A stretch of 32,091 bases of DNA from Vulcanimicrobiota bacterium (lineage in GTDB: Bacteria > Vulcanimicrobiota > Vulcanimicrobiia > Vulcanimicrobiales > Vulcanimicrobiaceae), in assembly GCA_019236495.1 (NCBI GenBank), contig JAFAIW010000159.1, positions 1 to 32,091 of the forward strand, given 5' to 3'. The notes under the pieces were generated by a model. The model did not search any database and had not been told where the DNA came from. It worked only from the letters and a program-made list of their open reading frames with translations. Shown here one piece after another: positions 7,783 to 16,001 of this stretch (positions are counted from its first letter, which is position 1; each line of letters starts with the position of its first letter). The translations under genes were made by a program, and so were the position numbers.

Positions 7783-9609
7783 GACTCCGCCGACGAGGCG
7801 TTTGACGAACGAGGCGCGCGCGCCGAGATCCGCCGGCGCTTGTTGCATCGCCTCGAGGGCGCGATTCATGCGATCGAGTTGCGCATCGCGTTCGACTCGC
7901 AATCGTTCGTCGTTCGGAGCATAGCGGGAATAAATCTTCTGGACCGACGCATCGATGACCGATTTCTTGGGGATCGTGGCGCTCGAAGGGTCGTCGAGGT
8001 TGATCCGAACGTCAACTCCCGTCATATCCGTTACGCCGACCTTCGCGAAAAATGAGCTCAACCGAAGCACGTATTCCCAATCGTCGTAAGCGTCCAGCGT
8101 CTCGTCAAAGTATCCCGCGTCGAGAATGCACGCGCGATGATGGCCCATCGCATTGAGCGGCGCGTTGTTCCATACGAGGGTACTGCTGCTTTGCGGTGGA
8201 TACTCGACCGCCAGCGGTCCTTCGAAGATCGGTTCGCTGTACATGAAGCGGCTGGTCATCCCATCGAGAGGCGTGCGCCGGAACAGTTCGAAGGAAGCGC
8301 GATTTCGCACCAAGCGCAGGCCCGATCCATCGATTGCGCCGACGAGGGCGGCGAGATGCGTCGGTTTGAAGACGTTGCCTTCGTCGAGATACGTCATGAT
8401 CTCGCCGCGCGCCAGTTTCAAGCCGACGTTGCGGGCGCTGGCCCGGTTGACCCACTCGCACTGCTCGAAATAACGAATCTTCGCTGCGAACGGGAAGTTC
8501 GAAATGATTGGGCCCAAATTCAGCCGGGTGCACCCGACCGCCACGATTTCCCAATCTTCGTACGTCTGCGCCGCAATCGATTCGAGGGCGTCGGCGAGCA
8601 GTATCAAATCTTCGCCGCGAACCGGCACGATGACGCTGACGCGTGGCCACTTCGCCGGGTCGCGTCGCGGTGAGGCCGCAATGCGCGCCAAACGTTCCCG
8701 GATGACCGGAACGACCGCCGACGCTTTGGGTTCGACGATCTTCCAGACCTCGGGGTCCGCTCGAGCGGTCGTCACCAGCTCGTCCATCCTGCGCAGAAGG
8801 TCTTCGCGGCGGTAGCGGACCATGTCGGCGACGTCTTCCGTGACGTATTTTTCGATGATGTGAAAGAGTCCACGGTAGATGGGCCCCATCGATCGGATGT
8901 ACTTGAGCCTCGAGTTGCCGCCGTGTTGCCGGTCGGCATACGTCGTGAAATTCCGAAAAGAGATTTTTGCACCGCTGGCGGCAATTCCGACGGAAAACTC
9001 GTAATCGCTGGTCTGTTGCGCTTCTTCGTGCTCCGGAAAGCCGATGCGCTGCAGAAGCTCCGTTCGCGTAAACGTACCACCGGCACCCAGGTACACGCCG
9101 TTCACGATGAGGTCGACGAGCTCGTTCCGATCGTCGTACGCTTGAATGTTGCGCAGTTGTGAGGGCTTCCTCACGAAGTATCCTGCGGTTCCGACAAACG
9201 CTCCATAAGCGCGCCCCTGCTCGTCCGCGAAGCTGCCGCTGTCATACAACAGATCGACGTCGGGATGCGCGTCCATGAAGTCCTTTCCGTATCGAAACGC
9301 TCCCGGAAAGAAGAAATCGTCCGCATTACATAGCGTCGCGTACTTCCCGTCCAGGAGGCGCACCCCAACCGCTGCGGCCCTGTTTGCTCCAAGATTTTTT
9401 TCGAGGGCGTGAATGCGGATTCGCGAGTCGCCGGCCGCATAGCGTCGAATGACCTCAAGCGAGTCGTCCGTGGAGCAGTCGTCGACGATCCAAAGGTGAA
9501 AGTCACCGAAGTCCTGGGCGAGTATGCTCTCGATTGTCTTGGGAAGGAACCGAGAGTAGTTGTAGTTCAGCACCAGAACGCCGAGCCACGGCTGTTTTTC
9601 GTGATCCAT
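7780..9609 (-). CDS. Tandem-domain family 2 glycosyltransferase
   Basis: A 609-residue cytoplasmic protein with two GT-A domains of family GT2. Domain 1 (about 8-250) has VLVLNYNYSRFLPKTIESIL, the nucleotide-binding DDCSTDD (43-49) and CNADDFF (94-100) at the DxD position. Domain 2 (about 325-560) begins VSVIVPVRGED and has ASARNVGLKLARGEIMTYLDEGN, where DEGN replaces the usual DxD-type motif. Two such domains may build a disaccharide repeat or add two sugars, but the weakened second motif may mean only one is active. It is the only clear glycosyltransferase in the window, convergent with the housekeeping operon and divergent from the cluster at 9689. No membrane segments are seen. Confidence 0.9.
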   Translation of the reverse strand: MDHEKQPWLGVLVLNYNYSRFLPKTIESILAQDFGDFHLWIVDDCSTDDSLEVIRRYAAGDSRIRIHALEKNLGANRAAAVGVRLLDGKYATLCNADDFFFPGAFRYGKDFMDAHPDVDLLYDSGSFADEQGRAYGAFVGTAGYFVRKPSQLRNIQAYDDRNELVDLIVNGVYLGAGGTFTRTELLQRIGFPEHEEAQQTSDYEFSVGIAASGAKISFRNFTTYADRQHGGNSRLKYIRSMGPIYRGLFHIIEKYVTEDVADMVRYRREDLLRRMDELVTTARADPEVWKIVEPKASAVVPVIRERLARIAASPRRDPAKWPRVSVIVPVRGEDLILLADALESIAAQTYEDWEIVAVGCTRLNLGPIISNFPFAAKIRYFEQCEWVNRASARNVGLKLARGEIMTYLDEGNVFKPTHLAALVGAIDGSGLRLVRNRASFELFRRTPLDGMTSRFMYSEPIFEGPLAVEYPPQSSSTLVWNNAPLNAMGHHRACILDAGYFDETLDAYDDWEYVLRLSSFFAKVGVTDMTGVDVRINLDDPSSATIPKKSVIDASVQKIYSRYAPNDERLRVERDAQLDRMNRALEAMQQAPADLGARASFVKRLVGGV

Positions 9610-9688
9610 GAGCCGGGCTCACGCTTCTGCCGAGGGGCACGATCTCCTCGGAATAAAGTGTGCCGGAGGCGGGGCCGATAGTAACAGC

Positions 9689-10465
9689 GTGCCTGTTGAA
9701 CAGAAGGTAGACCTGCCGGTCAATTTGACCCTTCAATTCCCGCTTCCTGACGGTCGCGAACTGGTGCGCGGGCCCCTGACGTACAACTTCGACGGCGTTG
9801 CGACGTTTCACGTCGCCGAGTTTCTCAAGGACGAGCGGTTCAAGCGCGCGTGGGTCGCCGGTGTGAGCACCGAGCACCAACCTCCGGAATTCGAGAATTA
9901 CTGGGGAATCTACATCCACTGCTGGGCGGCGCAGCATGCGCTCCGGCTGCCGGGAGATTTCGTCGATTGTGGGGTCCACACCGGGATTTCTGCTCGCGCC
10001 GCGGCGGACTACGTCGCATTTGAGAGCGTCCACGACAAGACGTGGTTCTTGGTAGACACCTACGCGGGTGCGCCGATCGAGCAATTCACGGCCGAGGAGC
10101 TCCAGCTCGGCGCAGCGGAGCGCGCGAAGCGCTACGCGCTCGATACTTTCGGGATTGTGCAAAGAAGCTTCGCCCGGTATTCGAACGTGCGACTCGTCAA
10201 GGGCGCGATTCCCGAATCATTGAGCCAGGTAACGTGTGAGAAGATCGCCTATCTCTCGATCGACCTCGGCAGCGCCTACGCGGAAACCTCGGTCGCCCGC
10301 GTATTGTGGAAGCGCATGGTCCGCAGCGCAATTGCGATTCTGGACGGCTACGCCAGCGAGTCGCGGCGGACACCCCTAAAAGCCGCGTGGGACGAGCTCG
10401 CGGCGGAGATGGGATTTTCGATCGTCACCGTCCCGACCGGACAAGGCTTGCTCATCAAGGCGTGA
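9689..10465 (+). CDS. TylF/MycF-like class I methyltransferase
   Basis: A 258-residue protein resembling macrocin-type sugar O-methyltransferases. The SAM-binding region GDFVDCGVHTGIS (89-101) is followed by the late family block AYLSIDLGSAY and AILDGYASESRRTP, then KAAWDELAAEMGF. In TylF and MycF the second acidic motif is DDY; here it is DGY, so metal binding may differ. The start is uncertain. The frame is open back to an ATG at 9608 on top of the divergent glycosyltransferase start; GTG 9689, with a GGAGG about 20 bases upstream, gives a sensible N-terminus. It is the first gene of the plus-strand glycan operon C and probably modifies a sugar hydroxyl. Confidence 0.75.
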   Translation: MPVEQKVDLPVNLTLQFPLPDGRELVRGPLTYNFDGVATFHVAEFLKDERFKRAWVAGVSTEHQPPEFENYWGIYIHCWAAQHALRLPGDFVDCGVHTGISARAAADYVAFESVHDKTWFLVDTYAGAPIEQFTAEELQLGAAERAKRYALDTFGIVQRSFARYSNVRLVKGAIPESLSQVTCEKIAYLSIDLGSAYAETSVARVLWKRMVRSAIAILDGYASESRRTPLKAAWDELAAEMGFSIVTVPTGQGLLIKA

Positions 10466-10469
10466 ACCC

Positions 10470-11315
10470 ATGGCGATAGATCAGCGACTGTATATGATGA
10501 TGTGCCGGGAGTACAAGCGGGCCCCGTTTTCCGGGCCGGCACTCTTCCTCGGCAGGCAGCGAGCGGAACTCCTGGCGCTCGCCCAAGCGCAACAGGTAGT
10601 GCGCGACACGGGCTTGACGCCGGCAGAATTGCCGGCCGACTTCGATACGCGGCCGAACATCCCGTACTGCCGGACCCTCAATGAAACCAACGACGAGGCC
10701 CTGGTTCGCCTGCTGGGATGCGACGAAGTTCACGCGATGGACTACTCCGAATACGAAGGCGCAGACATCATTCACGATTTGAACGATCCGATTCCGGAGG
10801 AACTCGCGAATCGCTTTGGACTGATCGTCGACTCCGGCACCATCGAGCACATTTTCGACACTCGCCAGGTGATGCGCAACATCGGCAATATGTTGAAGCC
10901 TGGTGGCCGCGTGATTCATTTTACGCCTGCCAACAACGCGATGGAGCACGGGTTCTTTCAAATGAGCCCGACGTTCTTCGCGGATTTTTATGGCGAGAAT
11001 GGGTTTACCGACGTCGATGTGTGGATCGTCATTCAACCGCGCGACTGCCCACCCGGCAAACCGCTGCGAATGTTTCAGTACGATCGGAAGGTCTTCGGCG
11101 GCTCGAACAGCGTTTGGTCGTCCACCGAGGATCAGATTTTTCTCAACGTCAGTGCGACCAAAACGGCCACCTCGACGACCGACAGAATTCCCGTACAATT
11201 TCGCTATCTGCTGCGCTATCAGGAATTCAAGCAGGGGTCCGCGCCCTACCAATTCCCACTGTTTCTCGTGCGTTGGAACGGGGCGGACTGCGATCTCGTT
11301 CAGGTGGCCCAATAA
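10470..11315 (+). CDS. Methyltransferase-like protein with degenerate SAM motif
   Basis: A 281-residue protein with the later half of a class I methyltransferase fold: MDYSEYEGADIIHDLNDPIP (acidic loop after strand 2), FGLIVDSGTIEHIFD (motif IV) and NIGNMLKPGGRVIHFTP. The glycine-rich motif I expected before this (ExGxGxG) is not visible; the segment reads RTLNETNDEALVRLLGCDEV. It could be a divergent methyltransferase that still binds SAM, or a non-catalytic relative. The C-terminal 80 residues match nothing I recognise. It sits four bases after the TylF-like gene and before the SIS isomerase, so it is part of the same transcript. Confidence 0.7.
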   Translation: MAIDQRLYMMMCREYKRAPFSGPALFLGRQRAELLALAQAQQVVRDTGLTPAELPADFDTRPNIPYCRTLNETNDEALVRLLGCDEVHAMDYSEYEGADIIHDLNDPIPEELANRFGLIVDSGTIEHIFDTRQVMRNIGNMLKPGGRVIHFTPANNAMEHGFFQMSPTFFADFYGENGFTDVDVWIVIQPRDCPPGKPLRMFQYDRKVFGGSNSVWSSTEDQIFLNVSATKTATSTTDRIPVQFRYLLRYQEFKQGSAPYQFPLFLVRWNGADCDLVQVAQ

Positions 11316-11365
11316 ATTCGGACGGCCCTTTCACCGATGATGAGCTTGGGAAGGGAGTCCTGGAC

Positions 11366-11956
11366 GTGGACGTCGTCGACCGGTATTTGAGCGAAACCGA
11401 GGCTGGAATCCGCGCGATTTCACGCGACGACGTGCGCGCCGTGGTCGATGCCCTGTTTGCGGCTTGGCTCCAGGGTCGAACCATTTTCATCGTGGGAAAC
11501 GGCGGCAGTGCCTCGACGGCATCGCACATGATGAACGACCTCAATAAATTTACGTCGATCGAAGGTCGCCGGCGTATGCGCGCGATTGCGCTGACCGACA
11601 ACGTTCCGCTCATGACTGCGTACGGCAACGACCTGAGCTACGAAGACGTCTTCGTCGAGCCGCTTCGCAACTTGATGCGCGGCGGTGACGTCCTCGTTGC
11701 GATCTCCGGCTCTGGGAATTCGCCCAATGTGATCAAGGCCGTCCAGTATGCGATGGAGCACGACGCACAGGTCATCGGGTTGTGTGGCTCTCCGGGCGGC
11801 AAGCTTGCGACGCTGTCACACCTGCGGGTCGTCGTCCCCGCGGCGCAAATCTGCCAACAAGAAGATGGGCATCTCGTTCTCAATCACGCAATCGCAATGG
11901 CACTGCGCGCGCGAATAGCAGCCTCGGAAACAAGCGCTGCTCCGTCCGTCGTCTAA
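11366..11956 (+). CDS. gmhA: GmhA-like SIS sugar-phosphate isomerase
   Basis: A 196-residue SIS-domain protein of the phosphoheptose isomerase family, which converts sedoheptulose 7-phosphate to heptose 7-phosphate. The phosphate-binding [15 protein letters not shown] (41-55), [28 protein letters not shown] and the C-terminal [11 protein letters not shown] match GmhA. From memory, E. coli GmhA uses Glu65 and His180; the His aligns here (LVLNH), but the Glu position appears as Asp in MMNDLNKF. The substrate could therefore differ. The frame is open far upstream, but GTG 11366 with GGGAAGGGAG nine bases before it is clearly the start. A heptose role fits the HldE-like gene at 21674. Confidence 0.88.
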   Translation: MDVVDRYLSETEAGIRAISRDDVRAVVDALFAAWLQGRTIFIVGNGGSASTASHMMNDLNKFTSIEGRRRMRAIALTDNVPLMTAYGNDLSYEDVFVEPLRNLMRGGDVLVAISGSGNSPNVIKAVQYAMEHDAQVIGLCGSPGGKLATLSHLRVVVPAAQICQQEDGHLVLNHAIAMALRARIAASETSAAPSVV

Positions 11957-11959
11957 CCG

Positions 11960-12949
11960 ATGTCCAAGGTCGTCGTCACGGGTGGTGCGGGCTTCATCGG
12001 CAGCCACCTCGTCGAGCGGCTCGTCGCGGATGGACACGACGTCGTAACGATCGACAACCTCGCTGTCGGCAGGCGTTCGAATCTCCGCGCAGTCGAGCGC
12101 AACGGACATTTCAGCTTTCACGCGCTCGACCTGAACGACCCCTCCGCGGCCGCGCTCTTCGCGGGAGCGCATACCGTATTCCATCTTGCGGCGCTCGCGG
12201 ATATCGTTCCGTCGATCGAGCGACCGGAGTCATATTTCCGCGCCAATGTCGATGGGACATTCGCGGTGGTCGAGTGTGCACGTCGCTCCGGCGTGCGTCG
12301 GATCGTCTACGCGGGCTCATCGTCGTGCTACGGCATTCCCGATTTCTACCCGACGCCAGAGACCGCCGAAATTCGCCCGCAGTATCCGTACGCGTTGACG
12401 AAATATCTCGGCGAGTGCATCGCGCTGCACTGGGGCAAGGTCTATGGGATCCCGAGTGTGTCGCTGCGGTTCTTTAACGTCTTTGGGCCACGCGCGCGCA
12501 CTTCAGGAACTTACGGGGCCGTCTTCGGTGTCTTCCTTGCGCAGAAGCTGGCCGGAAAACCGTTCACGGTCGTCGGCGACGGTACGCAAACGCGCGATTT
12601 CACCTATGTCAGCGACATCGTCGACGGGATCGTTGCGGCGGCGGATAGCGACGTCAAGGACGAAGCGATCAATTTGGGCAGCGGCGGGACGTACAGCATC
12701 AACGAACTCGTTGGTTTGCTAAACGGACCCGTCCAGTACATTCCAAAGCGGCCCGGCGAACCTGACAGTACGTTCGCCGACGTGACGAAGGCAAAGCGTC
12801 TGTTAAACTGGGAGGCGAAGGTGTCGTTTGCGGAGGGTGTCCGCTCGATGTTGGAGCACATCGACGATTGGCGCGATGCGCCGGTTTGGGACGCAGAGTC
12901 GATTCACAAAGCGACGGAAGCGTGGTTTCGTCACCTGAGCACGGCGTAG
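11960..12949 (+). CDS. Extended SDR NAD-dependent nucleotide-sugar epimerase/dehydratase
   Basis: A 329-residue extended short-chain dehydrogenase of the GalE/RmlB/WbpP superfamily. It has a Rossmann GGAGFIG at 8-14, a catalytic Ser in SSSCYG (120-125), the YALTK pair Y144 and K148, FNVFGPRA, and a late [16 protein letters not shown] block that contacts the sugar nucleotide. The Ser-Ser-Ser segment, rather than the TDE triad of dTDP-glucose 4,6-dehydratases, favours an epimerase such as a UDP-hexose or UDP-HexNAc C4 epimerase. The substrate cannot be fixed. It starts three bases after the SIS gene and probably prepares an activated sugar for the cluster. Confidence 0.9.
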   Translation: MSKVVVTGGAGFIGSHLVERLVADGHDVVTIDNLAVGRRSNLRAVERNGHFSFHALDLNDPSAAALFAGAHTVFHLAALADIVPSIERPESYFRANVDGTFAVVECARRSGVRRIVYAGSSSCYGIPDFYPTPETAEIRPQYPYALTKYLGECIALHWGKVYGIPSVSLRFFNVFGPRARTSGTYGAVFGVFLAQKLAGKPFTVVGDGTQTRDFTYVSDIVDGIVAAADSDVKDEAINLGSGGTYSINELVGLLNGPVQYIPKRPGEPDSTFADVTKAKRLLNWEAKVSFAEGVRSMLEHIDDWRDAPVWDAESIHKATEAWFRHLSTA

Positions 12950-12969
12950 GCAGCAATAGGAATGAAACG

Positions 12970-13971
12970 GTGAGTTCGAACGGCATGCGGCGGGTCTTGG
13001 TGACCGGCGGCGCAGGATACGTGGGAAGCGCGCTCGTGCCGCGCCTCTTGGCCGCCGGCCACGAAGTGACGGTTCTGGACCTCTACTTGTACGGCGACGT
13101 TCTCACCGAAAGCGCCGGTCATCGAAGCCTGCGCCAAGTTCGCGGCGACATTCGCAATCGCGCCGACGTTCGCCATGCGCTTGTCGGCGCAACCGACGTC
13201 ATCCACCTGGCCTGCATTTCGAACGATCCAAGCTTCGAGCTGGATCCCGCCTTAGGACGCTCGATCAACTACGATTGTTTTCCGATGCTTGTGGACGAGG
13301 CGAAAGCTGCCGGCGTTTCGCGTTTCGTTTATGCGTCGTCGTCGAGCGTGTACGGCTTGCGCGACGAGGACAACGTTACGGAGGATCTGGCACTGCGGCC
13401 GCTCACCGATTATTCGAAATACAAAGCGATGTGCGAAGAGGTCCTTCTCGACCGTCGCGAACCCGGCTTTGCCGCCTTGACGGTCCGCCCCGCGACCGTC
13501 TGCGGCTATGCGCCGCGACTGCGCCTCGATTTGACCGTCAACATCCTGACCAACCACGCGGTAACGAATCGGGCGATCCGCGTATTCGGCGGGGAACAGA
13601 TGCGCCCGAACATCCATATCGAAGACATGGTCGACTTCTACCTTCGGAGCCTGACGTGGCCGGCGGAAGCAATCGACGGGCGCATCTATAACGCGGGCTA
13701 TCACAACCGGCGCGTCCGCGAGATCGCAGAGTCGGTGCGTACGATCGTCGGCGACGACGTTTCCATCGGCGTCGAGCCCACCGACGACAATCGTTCGTAC
13801 CACATTTCTTCCGAGAAAATCAAACGCGAGCTGGGGTTCGAAGCGCAGCGATCGATCGAAGATGCGGTTACGGATCTCGTAGCGGCGTTTGAACGCGGTG
13901 GCGTGCCGAATTCGATGACCGACGATCGTTACTACAACATTCGCACCATGCAAAGGGTGCATCTCGCGTAA
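12970..13971 (+). CDS. Second extended SDR nucleotide-sugar epimerase/reductase
   Basis: A 333-residue extended SDR: GGAGYVG about 13-19, SSSSVYG about 123-129, YSKYK (Y148 and K152), and RPATVCGYAPRLR where most relatives have an FNVYGP-like turn. The block MRPNIHIEDMVDFY is the substrate-binding region. It differs clearly from its upstream neighbour, so this is not a recent duplication. GTG 12970 with AGGA eight bases upstream is preferred; ATG 12985 is the alternative. The open frame further left overlaps the previous gene and is not believed. The last codon is followed directly by the ATG of the aminotransferase (TAAATG), suggesting that the two act in sequence on a keto sugar. Confidence 0.88.
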   Translation: MSSNGMRRVLVTGGAGYVGSALVPRLLAAGHEVTVLDLYLYGDVLTESAGHRSLRQVRGDIRNRADVRHALVGATDVIHLACISNDPSFELDPALGRSINYDCFPMLVDEAKAAGVSRFVYASSSSVYGLRDEDNVTEDLALRPLTDYSKYKAMCEEVLLDRREPGFAALTVRPATVCGYAPRLRLDLTVNILTNHAVTNRAIRVFGGEQMRPNIHIEDMVDFYLRSLTWPAEAIDGRIYNAGYHNRRVREIAESVRTIVGDDVSIGVEPTDDNRSYHISSEKIKRELGFEAQRSIEDAVTDLVAAFERGGVPNSMTDDRYYNIRTMQRVHLA

Positions 13972-15090
13972 ATGGCGGTAAGAGCGGAGCCCGACCTCGT
14001 CACATTTTGGCGACACGATCTGGGCGACGCCGAGGCAGCCAAGGTCGCGGAGGCAATTGCCCAACGCCGCTTGAGCCAGGGCCCGATCACGGGGGAACTC
14101 GAGGCCCGTCTCGCCGCTTACTTGGGGGTGGCCCACGTTGCGATGACGACCAGCGGGAGCACGGCGCTCTATGCCGCGGCCGCTACGCTTGGCATCGGAC
14201 CCGGCGATGAGGTCATTCTGCCAAATCGCACGTTCATCGCCACCGCGCATGCGATAATGCTGACCGGGGCGGCGGTACGCCTCGTCGATTGCGAAATCGA
14301 ATCGACGGTGATCGACGCCTCGCAAATCGAGCGAGCGATTACGCCTCGCACAAAAGCGATTCTCCCGGTTCACTTGAACGGAAACGCCGCCGACATGGAG
14401 TCGATCAACGACATCGCGCGGCGGCACGGGCTCTTCGTCATCGAAGACGCCTGTCAGGCATTGGGCTCGCGCTCCGCGGCGGGTGCGCTCGGGGCCTTGG
14501 GCACGTTCGGATGCTTTTCGCTTGGGGCGACCAAGATCGTCACGACGGGGCAAGGCGGATTCGTCGCGACGAGCGACCCCGCATTGCATCAGCGGCTCGT
14601 ACTGTTTCGCAATCACGGGGTCAGCTCGACGTTCATCGCGCGCTACGAGCATTTCGGCTTCAACTTGAAGTACAACGACGTTTTGGCATCGATCGGGCTC
14701 GCGCAGCTCGATCGGATCGACGAGTACGTCGCAAAGCATCGCGCGCAATACCGGCGCTACCAGGCGGCGCTTGCCGATTTACCGTTCATCAGCATGCTCG
14801 AGATGCCGATCGACGACGGACGGGTACCGCTCTGGATCGAGGCCGTCTGCTCCGCACGAGACCGCGTGCACGAACATCTGCTGGAACGGCGCATTCAAAC
14901 GCGCCCGTTCTTGCCGGATTTGAGCGAATCGCCGCACCTCGGGAACGACGACGCACTCTTCGTTCGTTCAAAGCGCTTTCGCAGGGACGGTATCACGCTG
15001 CCGTGCGGGCCCGACCTCTCGGACGAACAATTCGAGCGTACCATTACGGCGCTTGCCGAGTTGCGGGATTTGCCGCCGTACGGCGCCTAG
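13972..15090 (+). CDS. DegT/DnrJ/EryC1/StrS sugar aminotransferase
   Basis: A PLP-dependent enzyme of 372 residues that transaminates keto sugars of nucleotide-sugar pathways, normally from glutamate. Family marks are TSGSTALYAAA (61-71), the PLP ring-stacking region FVIEDACQALGSR with D159, and the Schiff-base lysine K188 in CFSLGATKIVTTGQGG, followed by FNLKYNDVLASIGLAQL. All catalytic residues seem intact. It is the last gene of operon C. Its stop shares a CTAG with the convergent methyltransferase. An amino sugar from this enzyme is the obvious acceptor for an acyl group from the ACP-linked genes on the other side, but that is inference. Confidence 0.93.
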   Translation: MAVRAEPDLVTFWRHDLGDAEAAKVAEAIAQRRLSQGPITGELEARLAAYLGVAHVAMTTSGSTALYAAAATLGIGPGDEVILPNRTFIATAHAIMLTGAAVRLVDCEIESTVIDASQIERAITPRTKAILPVHLNGNAADMESINDIARRHGLFVIEDACQALGSRSAAGALGALGTFGCFSLGATKIVTTGQGGFVATSDPALHQRLVLFRNHGVSSTFIARYEHFGFNLKYNDVLASIGLAQLDRIDEYVAKHRAQYRRYQAALADLPFISMLEMPIDDGRVPLWIEAVCSARDRVHEHLLERRIQTRPFLPDLSESPHLGNDDALFVRSKRFRRDGITLPCGPDLSDEQFERTITALAELRDLPPYGA

Positions 15091-16001
15091 GCCCGTAGCA
15101 GCGCCGCGTAGTTCATCGGGCGCCTTACTGCGTCGGGGGAATCCGTGGGATAGATCGGAAGGACGAGATCGGTTTCGAGCGTCCATCCGCCCGCGCGACA
15201 GAGCTCGCGAATCTCGTCCGCCGAATCGAACATGTAAATGTGGTCGACGTTCGCTGCGAAGACGACCGTCGTGACGAAAAATGGGGCGCGCGGCTTGAGC
15301 GCGCGGCGGATCTCTGAGAGAAGACGCTCCGGATGCTCGACGTGCTCCAATACTTCGCCGCAAACCGCGGCGTCGGCCCAACCATCCGCCGCGGGAATGC
15401 GTTCGGCGGCGTTCGCCAGCTCGAACCGCATCGAGCCTTCACCCCTCTCGTCCGCATAGCGGCGCGCGAACGCGACGGCGAGCTCGCTGATGTCGACTCC
15501 CAAATACTCCATCGCGGGGACGCGTTCGCGCAGCTCGCGCAGATGATAGCCGGTGCCGACGCCGACCTCGAGCACGCGCCCTCCTGCGGGGACCTTCGGA
15601 ACGAACGCTTCAACGAACAGGCGGTTCATCGCGAAGTGGTTGGGCCACAACGCTTCGCTGAGCAATAAGCCCGGCAGATAGTAATGCGAAAACACCTCCG
15701 GATTGGAGTAGACGCGCTCGAACGCGTCGCGTTCGTTTGAAAGGAGGTAACGTCCGGTTTGCTCGAGGCGCCGCTGCAGGGTGAGGAACTCGAGCGAAAG
15801 TGCGACGTATCCCTTGACGCTGGACTGTAGCCAGTCCGAGCCGTCGAGCTCCTCGAGGCGGGCGGCAATCGCAGCGAGCGCGGGCATGCGCTCGCGCAGA
15901 GGCGGATCGCCCGCCTCGGCGGCTTTCCGCAAAAACGGCATCTGGCGCGCGAGCTCGTCGAGGACGGCCTGCGCGCGCGCCTCGTGGAGCTCGGCCGTCA
16001 C
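15087..16001 (-). CDS. Class I SAM-dependent methyltransferase
   Basis: A 304-residue protein. Residues 1-135 form a helical N-terminal region with no match I recognise. Residues 140-300 are a complete methyltransferase domain: VLEVGVGTG (143-151), YLGVDIS, a motif with VCGEVLEHVEHPERLL, and LKPRAPFFVTT. Most likely a sugar or small-molecule methyltransferase. It starts with GTG overlapping the FkbH stop (GTGA). The frame stays open another 234 bases upstream, but that part lies inside the FkbH-like gene. It is the last gene of operon D, ending on a shared CTAG with the aminotransferase. Confidence 0.85.
   Translation of the reverse strand: MTAELHEARAQAVLDELARQMPFLRKAAEAGDPPLRERMPALAAIAARLEELDGSDWLQSSVKGYVALSLEFLTLQRRLEQTGRYLLSNERDAFERVYSNPEVFSHYYLPGLLLSEALWPNHFAMNRLFVEAFVPKVPAGGRVLEVGVGTGYHLRELRERVPAMEYLGVDISELAVAFARRYADERGEGSMRFELANAAERIPAADGWADAAVCGEVLEHVEHPERLLSEIRRALKPRAPFFVTTVVFAANVDHIYMFDSADEIRELCRAGGWTLETDLVLPIYPTDSPDAVRRPMNYAALLRA

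Noticed and set aside
10718-11365. A long N-terminal extension of the SIS isomerase.
   Set aside because: It overlaps the complete methyltransferase-like gene in another frame and is Arg-rich without pattern. The GTG at 11366 has a good ribosome site and gives a normal GmhA length.
13252-14748. A 498-codon open frame on the minus strand opposite the second SDR and the aminotransferase.
   Set aside because: Both plus-strand proteins are clear families with intact motifs. The antisense product is rich in Arg, His and Asp with no recognisable domain, as expected of an antisense frame in GC-rich DNA.
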